Shown: piece by piece, positions 33,698 to 45,485 of the stretch | Layout of the letters: every line of letters starts with the position of its first letter | How positions within the stretch are numbered: position 1 is the first letter of the stretch | The notes under the pieces: generated by a model | Databases searched by the model: none | The model's input: the letters and a program-made list of their open reading frames with translations, nothing else | Told to the model about the DNA's origin: nothing | Translations under genes and position numbers: made by a program | Source: Polychytrium aggregatum | Taxonomy: Eukaryota > Chytridiomycota > Chytridiomycetes > Polychytriales | Assembly (NCBI RefSeq): GCF_025602895.1 | Contig: NW_026516232.1 | Coordinates: forward strand, 434,001 to 498,000 | DNA: 64,000 nucleotides | Direction: 5' to 3'

Positions 33698-34873
33698 GTG
33701 GATGTAATCGGTGCGACACGTCTGTCTGGCGGATCAAATGGCGCAATCGAGCCGATGGCACGATGATCAGAGTTGGACCCGCAGCCACTCACCACTCACC
33801 ACTCACCACCCCACACAACCAGGGCTAATGATACTGTTCGGAGTACGAGAAAAGAAACCCCAATAGACCCGAATGACCATCATGCCATGTTGGGTACGAG
33901 ATATGCACTTGTGCTGGCATGAGGGAACGAATATGATGATGCGCCGGAGACGCCGATCTAGATCGTTGAAGCAAAGCTACTGTAGCCATGGCGGATACAA
34001 GACGATGCGCGCCACATTATCCTCGATTCTATAGTGTGCAATCTCTACTCGTTCTAACATTAACTTGTTTTGGCTTGACTTTTGTATTCGCCGACTGGGA
34101 TTGACTCTATATCGTTGGGACTCACTCACGGCGGTACCGCGACGGACGCTGGAACGTGGGTCAATGAATTGAGCAGTGGCGAATTTGAACATCAAGTTCC
34201 AGAATTGCAAAGGAGAAGTCTCGAGCAGCGACGATGACAGCGACGACGACGATGAAGACGGCTCTGATTCGCCATCCAATGACCGACTGTAGTCAACTCA
34301 TTTCATTTTGCCTGGTCTCCCTCCCGACCACTTTCCATCCTCGCCTCTCCCTCTCTTCCCTTTGCATGTCCAGTCTCCTCTTCCTCGCTTCGTGTCCTCT
34401 TCTTTCACACACATTGATCCAACTCGCTCTGCTTTTACAACACTCACCGTGCTGCTGTCCTCCACCGATACTAACATGCACCAGAACAACAGAATAGATG
34501 GGTTTGGCTGCGGGATCGTACCATCACCCGGAATCGCACACGAACTGATTCACTGCTCAGATCAAAGAACTCCTGTGATGGTGGTAGTGGTGTTCCCTTG
34601 CCTACAATGCTCGTCCATGAAACCAACGGGGATCATTAAGAATATAATGTTCATTACAGGAGCATCCCACACAGAGCAGCTGCGGAAAGCTAATAGCCGA
34701 ATGACGGATGAGATGCAAATATGTTGGGTGAAGTAGGGTGGTAGTGGGAGGCAATCAAGGACAAACAATGCCAGTCACGCAAACGAATGATGAATGAAAC
34801 TGTAAACATTATTCCCGCGGTTTTTGAGGACACGCGCTCTCATCTCTAACAGTATCACTCCGACAGTCGCCCG
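33698..34873. other. Region downstream of the WH2 gene
   Basis: Contains the possible alternative acidic last exon of the WH2 gene near 34210-34272 and otherwise short frames without motifs. A CACTCACCACTCACC tandem lies near 33790-33810. Confidence 0.4.
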
Positions 34874-37800
34874 TTAAAGGTCATCCTTCTGCCCATAAAT
34901 CTTGACAACATCACGGATCTCAACCTGACAAAAAGGACATTTGTGGGCCCAACGCAAGGACTCACTCTTGTTTGGTCTGGAGAAAATGCAAGAGCGGGTA
35001 CAGATCGTGAGCAACACGGGGATGCTCTCAGACACAAATGTGCAAGCCATGCATACACTCACACGCTCTGCACACCGATATTCACACGTGCAGCACGGAC
35101 GACAAACACAGCCGCTATAGAGCACGGCCCCGCGATGCAGCATTACTCAATGAACACTGTCCAATCGACCAACACTCGACTATGTAGGCGGATCTACTAA
35201 CCTTTGGCTCCATATGGGGAATAAGACCTGCTTGCCCCAATATTCTGCAGCGCGCTGATCCAAAAGGTGTCCGCAAGGATTTAGGCAATGGGTCCAGTCA
35301 TTGGTCGTAATTTCAGGGCAGATGCGACTGGTGAGCGGAAGCAGGTCCGAATCGCGCCGACAAACCACACATGCCGTGGGTAAAACATCAAGCTTGTCAT
35401 AAAAGTACGAGACGATGTGCCTGAGGTAGTAAGAGCGACAAAGTTTTGAGTCAGAGAGGCAATTCTACACCATGTCGGCCAGCTCGATTGCGAATCCGAC
35501 AGGGGCAACCCAGATGCATCCCTAGAGCTAAGCAGCGTCCTCTCTCGGCCACGGTGTATGTGGGGGGGGGTGCATCGTGGAAATTTCTACAGCGATTGAT
35601 GGAGGAATTGGTCACACAGAACTTACCCGCAGCTAATGAACACCCACGGTCTGCCCAACTTGAGCCTTTCGCCGGCAGCCTCGTCATCGAAACGAGAGCT
35701 GCAGACCATATCTCGGATCCATCGCATATCGCGCTTGGAGCGTCTGCTTGACAGTTGACCACGAGGAGATTGAGTATCCGGTGCGTGACCAGCGGCCGGA
35801 CCATCAAAAGGGACCGGCGAGTCGCGGTGATCGTACTGCTCGACGTCTGCAGAGTCACCATATATTCCACGGGTTGCATCATGCTGCTGTATCGGTGTAC
35901 GGGAAGACTCGGTGGGGTCCGCTTTGTCCGAGACTTGAAGCGTTTCGTTGGAGCGGGGAGAAAGGCGTAACAAGCGGCTAGATCTGGTTCGCAGATTCGA
36001 GAAGACGTTTTCACGAGCAAAGCGGCGAGACCATCGGAGAAGGAGCTTGCTTTCGGCATTGTCGGCATCGTACATGTCGAGGTTATAAACGGACCGATCA
36101 AGATGCTCGACGTTGATGTCATCGAGAGTCACCGGGCAGGTGTACTTTTCATGCCAGCCATGGAGCCTTGCGGTCATGTCAAGTTTATCTTCGGACCCAC
36201 TAGAAAACGAGGTTCCGGATGGTGCAGAGGACGGTACATTACGCAGAGTCGGCCATGGCTGCGGCTTGGATCCCTCAAGCGAGTCGAGTGATGCGGCAGG
36301 CGGGTAAAAATGCGATATCGGAATCGGAAAATATCTGGCGAAACCCGGTTGGAGAGGATTCGCAGCGTCGTGCATGGATTTTGACGAGGTGTCAAAGCCA
36401 GGGTCTGGAGAGTGATTTGGAGAAGAACCATGCTGCTGGGTTACACCAGGTGGATCAAATGTCGATCGGCCGAGAGTTGAGGGAGGGTCGGAACAAGACC
36501 GAGACTCTTCAGAGCAACCGTGTTCGTTCGTGTGCCGTCCAGTGACTGTATTTCTATATCCCCCAGCGTCGGCTGTTCGGTACTTATGATCGGCTGGTGA
36601 GCAGTGTCCGCCGGGGCACCTCCAGAGCAGAGACAGGCTACCACAGATGATAATGCTTCCGTCCGTAAGTAGATTGCCGTCCGGCGATTCTTCGCTGGCA
36701 ATGTAGGGATTGTTCTCCAAATAATTGAGCGGCTCGGAATCATCGCCCTGCAATGGGCTTGCATGCTGCTCCTGGGCGTGATCCAGGTTGGGGCTTTGGT
36801 ACCGAGGGATTCGATAAATAGAATCGTCATGGTTAGGAGGGGCATATCCTGTGGGCTCGTCGGTTTCTGCGAAATCGAGATGACTAGAGAGGCTGGCTGA
36901 TCCAACTGCGGTCGGCGGCTCGGTCTCAGCGATGTCTGCGCGGGGATGTCCGGGAGTGTACTCCAGATCGATCTCCCCCGAATTTGTTGGCGAGAGTGAG
37001 AGAATGCTGCTTCGCGACGGATAAGAGAACAAACGGCTCAAAGCCCTTGAGGGTCGGACACGAGAACGACGCAGAGTCGCATTCGGCAGGACATCGCCAT
37101 CGATTGGCGATCGAATCTCGTAGGCACTGCCCTTGACCGATATCTTGTACCACTTTCCAGGTGGTAGCTGGGGATCGTGAGACTCAGCAGGCGTGTAGAA
37201 TGAACGTCGGACCGGGACGCTCTGGCTCGATGGGGGATCGCAGCAGCTTTGTGGATTGGGCTTGAAGTGATAGCATGGGACTTCAGCAAATCCATCCATT
37301 CCGATCACATCGTCGCCGTCTCCGGATGCATCCGAGGAGCCAGTATGCTCGTTTTCGTGAGGATCACGGGATTCATTGCCAGCGAGCCGCCCAGAGAGAT
37401 TTGGATGCCCTTTGGTCGAGTGTGATGGATTGGAACGCCCTGAGACAGCCCAGCGCTCGGATTTGGAGCCCAAATAGAGGCGGCCTCCTGAATCAAAACA
37501 GCCCGAGAATAGACGGGCCTCCCTTCCAGGCGTACCACGCCGGGTCAGGATATGAAAAGGCAAGGGATGGCCAGCCGACTGCACGGATTGGATACCTCGA
37601 CCCCGAACAACAACGACTGGGAGGGGCAAAGTGGAGTGATCAGAATCCAGATTCGACTGGTTGAATACAAAGATATCGGCCCATCGATCACCAAGACGAA
37701 GATGTAGAGCACATCCCCATATCGCACATGCCAGATATTTGAGCAAGTGGTTGCCACCCACATACAATCTGTCGACGCATGGATACTACCGAGCATCGCA

Positions 37801-39676
37801 CAGGTCACACATGTTCCCATGTCACTCAAGCTTACATGCACCAGGGATAACAAAATCAATTCCAGGGCCCGGCTCCGAGCCGAATTGCCACAAATCCCAG
37901 TGTGACTGGGGGGGCAACAGCGGGCTCGGCTCCGTGTCATTTGATCGATGCTTGGGGGGTGCCAGGAAACCATCCTGGGAGGGATGCAGGCATTCAACAT
38001 AGACCCGGTTGGACGATGTTGACTTGATGGCGATCCAGTTGGCTCGGTAGGCAGGCGGTGCCGAGGTCTCCGGTGGATAAGTCAATGAGGGTTGTGTGTC
38101 TGTGTCTCTGGCCCCTTTGTTGGCTTGATGGGACGGAGAAGCAATCCTAGATAGAGGGCGCAAGATATGTTTCCGCGAGGACAAACGGTCGGGATGGTGC
38201 TCATCGTGCTTGGAAGAAACAGTGAAGGGCTCTACTCGAGGGAAGTGTCGAGAGATAGTGGTCAGAGGAGATGAACACGGTCGGGCACCAAGCCTTGGCT
38301 CGAAGTTAGCTGGGGGGGGGGTCGAGTGTGAACAGAAGCACGGCATAATAGAGATCGAGATCCCTGAAGCATCCATGGCAAGACGGGAAGACAGAGGGGG
38401 AACATTGATCCGGGGTATGGAGCCAAAAGGTACCAGGAAAAGGAGAGGATGCTTGGATGGGACGCATCTCAAAGTAAATCGCCGTTGATGACTGCCACCA
38501 AAGCCCTGAAGTCGGCGCTCATCGGCCCGGCTGCTCGGATTCGTGCCAATCACCCAGAGCACTGCATCGAATACCCTTTAACTTACTCTTGAACATACGG
38601 CCGTGGGGTGCCTCTACAAGTTCGTCGGCGTGGCGGCCTTTCTTGCCGTGGGTGTGCACTGATGGCAAAATGTCGATGCTGATCCGAGAGAATGCAGCCA
38701 TACTGCGTCGGGGGTCCCGGGCCCGGCCGTATTGGCGGAGCTCGGTTCCCTCGGCGAGAACCACGCAGTCGTCGTCGCCATCACCGTCGGCATCGGCGTC
38801 ACCCTTGGGGGGTCGACGGGCGATTGTCTGGGAGGACGGCAGAGAGTGCAGTGAAGGCCAGTGATGACGGAGACGATTAAGCAGCTTGGGAAGCCATCTG
38901 TCCTTGTGGTTGAATTCAAGCTGGTAGCGCATAAACGAATATGCAACGGGCTGACGATTCGGTCGACAGAGCCCAGTGGCATCCAGACTAGGTGCGAGCT
39001 GCGAAGAATTCTGAGCATGGGTCGTGGCATGGGGCGCAGAGGAAACCCTGTCGATGGCATCGGGACTCAAACCTAAGCGATCATGAGCCTTGTCGGGTGT
39101 CGAGGAGATGGCCTCGGATGCATCTTGAGGGCCTGAGGGCTGGGGTCGGGCGCCACGGGCCGGCTCATAGCCTGAAGGAGTTGTCTTTTCAGAGCATACA
39201 TAGATCTCGGAGCCGCCGGCTCTGAGAAGGACCTTGCCAGGATCGATACTGCCAAGAGGACGCTGGGCCGAGAGCGTCGCGGTGTATCCAAGTACCAAAA
39301 AATGGCCGTGCTCACAGGATGAGCAAGCCAGATCATGATCGGTGTGGGGGCGTAAGGCGGGGATGCTTGGAATGTCGGGATGCAACAAGCCGTCGTCGCG
39401 AAGGTTCCCGTCGGAGGTTGGTCGGAGATGGCTTGGAGGGGATGGCGGGCTGAACGAGGCCGACGGGGCGGGATGCAGTGCGGACGAAGCTGAGGAGGAC
39501 GAGCACGAGAGAAAGCTGGAGTCGGCCAAAGTTGACGACGGCGAGAGTCTAGATGAAAATGGATCATCTTGCGGTGGCGGAGAGTCAATGGGTCGCAGTG
39601 ACTGGAGGCTGTTGTAGGAGCGACACAGGGCTGGTCGTTGAGTGTCGACACGAAGGGTGTGATTTAGACGAGACAT
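34874..39676 (-). CDS. Large RING-finger protein, probable E3 ubiquitin ligase, 5 exons
   Basis: Exons (complement): 38587-39676, 37836-38309, about 35627-37768 (or 37785), 35202-35420 and 34874-34976, about 1340 aa. The first 1,200 residues are low-complexity Ser/Pro/Asp-rich, with islands such as ANWIAIKSTSSNRVYVECL, GGNHLLKYLACAIWG and KWYKISVKGSAYEIRSP that may fold. The C-terminal RING is split by an intron: ACVVCRRDS and CLNPCGHLL in exon 4, then HKCPFCQVEIRDVVKIYG in exon 5. RING domains bind E2 enzymes. The CPFC...VVKIYG ending is common in C3HC4 ligases. Exon 2 follows a nine-C acceptor tract. The exon 2/3 junction is unresolved: the strong GTAAGC donor at 37835 does not keep frame with either acceptor. 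Confidence 0.7.
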
Positions 39677-41350
39677 GGGTACACGAGGCTGCGAAGGGAA
39701 AGTGAAGAGAGGGAGCGTCTGCGACGGTTATGGGATTGGATGGGATGGGATGGGATGGGATGGGATGGGATGGGATGGGATGGGATGCTTAGGAGTGAAA
39801 ATCCGCTGGAGGTGAGCGATCGTAGCGATGCAAGTGGCAGACAGCGATTACGGCAGTCGTCGAAATAGAGTGTGGCAGCTCAGCAGCTTTGGCATCGGTA
39901 AAACACAAATGAACAAAAGAGGGCCAGCGGTCAAATATTCGGGATTGTAGAAGGACGGGGTAGTATGGGCGAGACGACAATAAGCTGAGGTGGAGGCTCA
40001 AGGAGGCAGGATCCAGCCGAGCTATACCGGGCCACAGATGGGAGGAGCTGGTCCAGCAAGACCAATCCTGGAAGCGATCGGCAGAGAGAGGCTTGGTGGC
40101 TGGAAAGACCGGCTCTTGGCAGCGAGGCGGGCAACGAACGCCGCGGGATGGAGGCGAGGGCGCGAAGAAAGAAGGTGCTGACCTCGTTGGAGGGAGGGAT
40201 CTACTGGCGGGCTTTCAATGGCGAGAAAGCCGACGGATGGGGGACAACCAGCAGAGAGGGAGAGAGGAAAGAGCGGGAACTCAGCCAAAGGAGGGAAAGC
40301 AGTGGCGGGTGGACGAGGACGAGGGGGGTTTGGCGATGGAAGGTCTGGAGGGTGGAGGGCGCAATAGCTGGCCAGTCGCCTCCGCAAATCGCCAGTTGCG
40401 GATACAAGAAATGACAGAGTCGAAGCGGGAGTGATCAAGCGAGCAGAACAGGCAGCGGATAGCTGCGATTCAGAGGCAAGTCCTGGAGGAAGAATACAAA
40501 GGGGGGCTGGCGAGAAATGATGCAAGAACCAGGCAAGAATAGAGGCGATGGAAGTGCAGCGGTGGTGGTGGGGAGGGGATGTGAAGGAGCGCAGGCCGTG
40601 AGTCCGGTGGTCGGGCGGGATGCGATTTATAACAGCGTTGCTGCGGCAGACTGGAGAGCCGTGCATCTGCAACGGGCACCGGGTCGTTGTTGGCCAGCGC
40701 GGGACAGCCTGGCAGGTGGCTGCGAACACTGCCGGCGAAGATGATGTGCTGAGCGGTCGACCGAACAGCGGCCGTGGCCAGGCGTATTCGGGGCTGGATC
40801 CCGATCATGAACCAGCCCAAAACGGGTGTCCGACACGGCCCATCCAAGAAAAGGCAGAACATGGCCATGATGCCAGGGCATTGGGTGGCTCCGGATGGAA
40901 TGATCGGCGATGGCATGCTCCAGTGCCTTCGAAATCATTTGATCCTCGCCAGAGGGCTGTCGCTGACATGAACACACGCATGCATTTTAAATGCGACGGC
41001 GCTGGTTGGCAGAATTTCGGACGAGGAGCAACGCCAAATCGATATCTGGCCGGACAAGCCATCGACAAGTCCGCACAGCATGGCCAGCCTATGAAACAGC
41101 GAGAGCAGCGAAAGAGGGCGGCGAAGCGACAGCCGAGGACAGATTGATAGCTGTAACACAAGAGATATATGGAGCAACTTGTAAGAGGACGGATTGAGTT
41201 TGACGGGAGGGTTGTGGGTGGCGATTGCGGGTGGCGATTGCTGGCGATTGCGGGTGGCGATTGCGGGTGGTGATTGCATGCAGCGGGAGAGGCGAGTTGC
41301 GCGACGTCGATTTGGATTCGTGTATGACTACCAAATACTCACGAAACAAC
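39677..41350. other. Upstream region of the RING gene, purine-rich
   Basis: Strongly GA-rich on the plus strand at 40090-40440, i.e. CT-rich in the direction of the RING gene. Frames up to 235 codons here are compositional. From 41215 to 41275 the unit GGCGATTGCGGGT is repeated. Confidence 0.4.
39734..39786 (+). repeat. (GGGAT)n microsatellite
   Basis: About ten perfect units of GGGAT about 60 nt upstream of the RING gene start codon. Confidence 0.95.
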
Positions 41351-41432
41351 GACGCCGTGTCCGAGTGGTTATGGAGCTTGACTAGAAATCAAGTAGGCTT
41401 CGCCTGCGCAGGTTCGAGTCCTGCCGGCGTCG
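41351..41432 (+). tRNA. tRNA-Ser (AGA)
   Basis: 82 nt with a long variable arm (GTAGGCTTCGCCTGC), acceptor GACGCCG/CGGCGTC, anticodon loop CTAGAAA, T loop TTCGAGT. No intron. Confidence 0.96.
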
Positions 41433-41472
41433 GTGGGTTGCGAGTGATTCTCGGTCACAGCAACGACTGTGT

Positions 41473-41544
41473 GGCTTCTTGGTACAGTGGTAGCATACTC
41501 GCTTAGGGTGCGAGTGGTCCCGGGTTCGATTCCCGGAGAAGCCC
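41473..41544 (+). tRNA. tRNA-Pro (AGG)
   Basis: 72 nt, acceptor GGCTTCT/AGAAGCC, anticodon loop TTAGGGT, T arm CCGGG/CCCGG. No intron. Confidence 0.95.
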
Positions 41545-41553
41545 ATCCACAAT

Positions 41554-41626
41554 GCCGCCTTAGCTCATCTGGGAGAGCGTAAGACTGAAGATCTTAAGGC
41601 ACCCGGTTCGATCCCGGGAGGCGGCA
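41554..41626 (+). tRNA. tRNA-Phe (GAA)
   Basis: 73 nt, acceptor GCCGCCT/AGGCGGC, anticodon loop CTGAAGA, T arm CCCGG/CCGGG. No intron, although fungal tRNA-Phe often has one. A TTTTTT tract follows within 10 nt as a Pol III stop. Confidence 0.96.
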
Positions 41627-41875
41627 AAATTTTTTGTGCTGTTTTGTTTCCCCTTGGCCCTGTGGCCCTGTGGCCCCCTCCTTGCCCTTTTGCTTCCCGT
41701 GTTCGTTCAGTCCGCCCCCAGGCAGTAACAACCTCGGTGCTCGTTCCGTTGTCATTGTTTTCCATATACTTTTATTTTTATGTTTTCCCTCGCGCTTGGT
41801 GGCGATGTTGGCATGAGCACCTCCCTCGTCAAACACCAACTACCAACTACCAACTACCGACAACGACAACGACAA

Positions 41876-41970
41876 CGACTACGACAACGACAACCACAAC
41901 CACAACCACAACCACAACCACAACCACAACCACAACCACAACCACAACCACAACCACAACGACAACCACA
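41876..41970 (+). repeat. (CAACCA)n / (CGACAA)n microsatellite
   Basis: CGACAA units turning into CAACCA units, preceded by CTACCAA triplication at 41836-41863. Confidence 0.9.
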
Positions 41971-42320
41971 ACCACAAACAAGGGCAAACCCACAATATCC
42001 ACAGAACGGGAGTTGATGCGGGTGGACAGTCTGTCTCGAAAGGCGAGAGAGATACTATGGACCGCGAGCCTTGATGGCCAGTGTGCTGCCACAGATGTGA
42101 GCGCAGAAGAAAAAAGGCAAAAAGGAAAGAAAGAAGGAATAAACGGAGGATAAAAGGAAAGAAAGATTACATCTGGAGAGGAAGGAAATATGCAGAAACT
42201 CGGGGAAGATGGCCACGCAGGGACGGCAACTCCGGGGCGAACGGAGCGAACGCAGAGCGAGTACCGAGGCAGGACGGCGAGAAGGGGAAGGGAGGCAGAG
42301 GAAAAAAGGGAAAACAAGAA

Positions 42321-42393
42321 CGCCCAACGTGGGGGTCGAACCCACAACCTTGAGATTAAGAGTCTCACGCTCTACCGATTGAGCTAGCCGGGC
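42321..42393 (-). tRNA. tRNA-Lys (CTT)
   Basis: 73 nt, acceptor GCCCGGC/GTTGGGC with two G-U pairs, anticodon loop CTCTTAA, T loop TTCGACC. Confidence 0.96.
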
Positions 42394-42401
42394 GAAATAA
42401 T

Positions 42402-42474
42402 TGGAGAATCGGGGTATCGATCCCCGTGCCTCTCGCATGCTAAGCGAGCGCTCTACCATCTGAGCTAATTCCCC
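42402..42474 (-). tRNA. tRNA-Ala (AGC)
   Basis: 73 nt, acceptor GGGGAAT/ATTCTCC with one G-U pair, anticodon loop TTAGCAT. The T loop reads ATCGATA rather than the usual TTCxAxx, an unusual base at the invariant T54. It lies 8 nt from tRNA-Lys. Confidence 0.9.
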
Positions 42475-43071
42475 GTGATTTGCCACCACTTGGTTGATGC
42501 TGTTTCCGCCGGCTACCACTATAAACTATCCCAATCCAACCCGAACCCAATTCCATCAACAACCACGCCTCTCGACCCAACATTCGTCTCCCAAACCCCC
42601 ACGAGCACCAACAGCAGCGCCACTCAACCCTCCAGATCCTCCAAGGGCCCATATCAGACGGAACTAACTGTACCGAACTGAACCGAACTGAACCGAACTG
42701 ACTGAGCAACTCCTGTCCAAGAAACGCACAGGCAATGGCCACGCGGCCGCCCAGCACAGAGCCTCCAGCCCAGAGTCCCCGAAGCTCAAGAGCCGGCCGA
42801 AGTGGTGATCGAGGACCTGCTTTGTTAGCCTTGTCAGCCTTGTCGGCCTTGTCCAAATCGCTGGCTATCTCCTTTCTATTCCGGACGCCTCTGTCCGGTT
42901 GACCGTAAAGGTCCTGTCAGGTGGCGAGCCGCTACTTCAGTTCCGCACCGCTTGCACGAAGCTGAACAGAGCCTTTATTCGCCGATACGACTGTGCCCGT
43001 CAAATCCGGGAATCAACCAACCAAATGAAATCGTCCCTCACCGAGCGTCCGTAGTTCTCGGCCACTATTCA

Positions 43072-43150
43072 CCCTGCCACCACCCTGCCACCACCCTGCC
43101 ACCACCCTGCCACCACCCTGCCACCACCCTGCCACCACCCTGCCACCACC
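43072..43150 (+). repeat. CCACCCTGC minisatellite
   Basis: About eight copies of a 9-bp unit CACCCTGCC. Confidence 0.93.
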
Positions 43151-43268
43151 CGAAACCTCGCGTCCATCGAAAGCCGTGCCTCCATCCACACAACATCGAT
43201 CCGCCAACATGCTCTCTGTCACGGTGCTGTGCGCACACAACAGGTGTATCCTCTGCGCTCTCGCAAGT

Positions 43269-43323
43269 ATGTGAGGTGTGAGGTGTGAGGTGTGAGGTGT
43301 GGGGTGTGAGGTGTGAGGTGTGA
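43269..43323 (+). repeat. GTGTGAGG minisatellite
   Basis: Seven copies of an 8-bp unit GTGAGGTG, one with GGGG in place of GAGG. Confidence 0.93.
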
Positions 43324-43507
43324 ATGCGTGCCAAGAATTTATTATTCATGGTGATCACTAGTCATGAGAAAGGGAATCAATGATGGTGTATTTGAATCCA
43401 TTTTTGAACTTCTGGTGCGTCCCATCTCCCAGCTAACGCGATGAGAACCCGAGGCTCTCCTTTTCATTTCCCTGGGGAGAGATTCGGAGATTTGCGTGAA
43501 AGGCCGC

Positions 43508-43595
43508 CGGGGGCCACCCTGGGCCACCCTGGGCCTCCCTGGGCCTCCCTGGGCCTCCCTGGACCTCCCTGGGCCTCCCTGGACCTCCCTGGGCC
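43508..43595 (+). repeat. CCCTGGGCCT minisatellite
   Basis: About nine 10-bp units CCTCCCTGGG with variants (CCACCCTGGG, ACCTCCCTGG). Confidence 0.93.
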
Positions 43596-43880
43596 ACGAA
43601 TCATCATCAAGTACAGCAAAGCCTTGAGGCATGGTGGCAGGGAAGATGCACGGTCGGACATGTCACAGAGAGAAGAGGACCTGCTAAGATTGCAGCATCG
43701 GGATGCGGCGATGGGCGATAGGTGATGGGGGACAGGGAATTGAGTGGTTGGGTGAGTGTTGGCAGCGAGTTCAGCGGCTGGGTGAGGTGTTGGCGGCGGC
43801 GGGGTGGGTGCGGAAGGGAGTGAATGGCTAGCAGGGTAGGAATGTGTGGTCAGATATGATGATGCGATAAGAGCAGACAA

Positions 43881-43963
43881 GGCGAGATGGCCGAGTTGGT
43901 CTAAGGCGTCACGTTAAGGCCGTGATCTCTCCGGAGGCGTGGGTTCGAATCCCACTCTCGTCA
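43881..43963 (+). tRNA. tRNA-Leu (AAG)
   Basis: 83 nt with a long variable arm, acceptor GGCGAGA/TCTCGTC, anticodon loop TTAAGGC, T loop TTCGAAT. The left end of the 1.5-kb inverted duplication falls inside its T arm at 43941. Confidence 0.96.
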
Positions 43964-44414
43964 CTGTTTTTGATGCTCGTCGCTCGATGCCTCCTGTTTG
44001 CCATGAGTTTGCCATGGGTTTCCCATCTGTCGATTTTTTTTCCCTCCTCCTTGGACTTTGCCAGCCACCGCCATAGCGACTCTGCAAGTGGCTCTGCAAG
44101 TGACTCTGCAAGTGACTCTCTGAGCCCCCGCAGCGTCGTCGTCCGAGCCATCGCCCGAAACTTGGATCCATGTGTGCAGCCACGATCCGTGCGAGCACAT
44201 TGCCAACACCGCCCTCCCCCCCAGACCAGACCGTGCGACAGAGGCGGGAGCGGAATGGGGTGCAGTAGGATGCAGCGAGCAAGCAGAGAGTAGGCGCAAT
44301 GGGATGCAGTAGGGTGCAGCGAGACGCAGTGAGACGCAGTGAGAATGAGAGTCAAAGTGAATAATGGACGGAGAAAAGACAGAGACGGGGGCCAGGCGAA
44401 GTGGGCAGCAAAAA

Positions 44415-44488
44415 TGCTCCGCACAGGGATCGAACCTGTGACCTTGGCGTTATTAGCACCACGCTCTAACCAACTGAGCTAGCGGAGC
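44415..44488 (-). tRNA. tRNA-Ile (AAT), copy 2
   Basis: Same 74-nt sequence as 13339-13412. Confidence 0.97.
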
Positions 44489-44495
44489 CAAACAA

Positions 44496-44569
44496 TGGTT
44501 TCGTCCGGGATCGAACCGGAGACCTTGAGTGTGTTAGACTCACGTGATAACCAACTACACCACGAAACC
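44496..44569 (-). tRNA. tRNA-Val (AAC), copy 2
   Basis: Same 74-nt sequence as 13420-13493. Confidence 0.97.
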
Positions 44570-45485
44570 TCGTGACTATTCGCTTCACCCGCTCGCCCCA
44601 TGTCCCAACCCGCCCAGTTTCCATCATCGAATCTTCGGCACTTGGCCCCGCCACCGGCCACGCCACTGGCCCTGCCCAGAATGCCTTGCTCGCCACAGGC
44701 GCGACCCAAGATGTCTCGCTTGCCACCTTCTCAGGCACTTTGCGGGGCTGGCCGCACCGATGCCGGTGGTATCGGCTGCTCAAGCCCGAAGAGTGTTTCT
44801 CTGGCGGGCTGGAGTTCCCTCCCATGGGATCGAGAGTCGCGGTGACGGCTGCGGTGACGGCTGCAGCGACGGCTGCGGTGACGGCTGCAGCGACGGCTGC
44901 AGCGACGGCTGTAGAATGTCCTGGCTGGCAAGGCCAGCAACCAATGCCATCGCTCAGTTCCATCGCTCGGTACCATTGCTCAGCGACAACCCAGTGTCAA
45001 TCCAGTGCCAGGGCCCGTCAGAGACACCAAGGCAAAAGCCTTATATATGCACCCGCTATGGACTCCACTGACTCCATTGACTCCATCGACTCCATTGACT
45101 CCATTGACCCCATCGACCCCATCGACCCCATTGACTCCACCACGAAATGTGACCCCGAGGCCCTCACCTGTTTCCGCTTGCTGCCAGTGCCAAGCTCTGC
45201 TATCACACCCGGCCAAGCTCTGTCACCACTCCGAGCCAAGCTCCTCTGTTACCACACCCAGCCAAGCTCCTCTGTTACCACACCCAACCAAGCCATACCA
45301 AGCCATACCAAGCCATGCCAAGCCATACCAAGCCAGGCCGCCCGCTGAAAGATCACGCTCCTTTCGCCGCGGATGCACAACTATCCCAGGGGCCATGTGG
45401 GCATGGACTGATCCTGGACTCGATCTGAGCGTGATTTGCACTGGATATGGACGGAGTCTGCACTGGATATGGACTGAGCCTGGAC

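Larger units (their letters stand above)
42475..43880. other. Minisatellite-rich spacer in the tRNA cluster
   Basis: No genes recognised. It holds three separate tandem arrays (listed) and short frames derived from them. Confidence 0.6.
43941..45485 (+). repeat. Inverted duplication, left arm (contains unit copy B)
   Basis: 1545 bp, nearly identical to the reverse complement of 48111-49621. It contains tRNA-Ile and tRNA-Val and the same minisatellites as copy A. It has an extra GACGGCTGCGGT-type 24-bp repeat near 44855-44885 that the right arm lacks. Confidence 0.9.

Noticed and set aside
40022-40729. 235-codon minus-strand Pro/Ser frame
   Set aside because: Lies in a purine-skewed promoter region; low complexity and no start context or motif.
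41844-42368. Frames with long poly-Thr, poly-Gln-Pro and poly-Val
   Set aside because: Products of the (CAACCA)n array in three frames, overlapping tRNA-Lys.
43072-43595. Three regular arrays considered as a CRISPR locus
   Set aside because: Units of 8-10 bp without unique spacers, in a eukaryotic genome; plain minisatellites.
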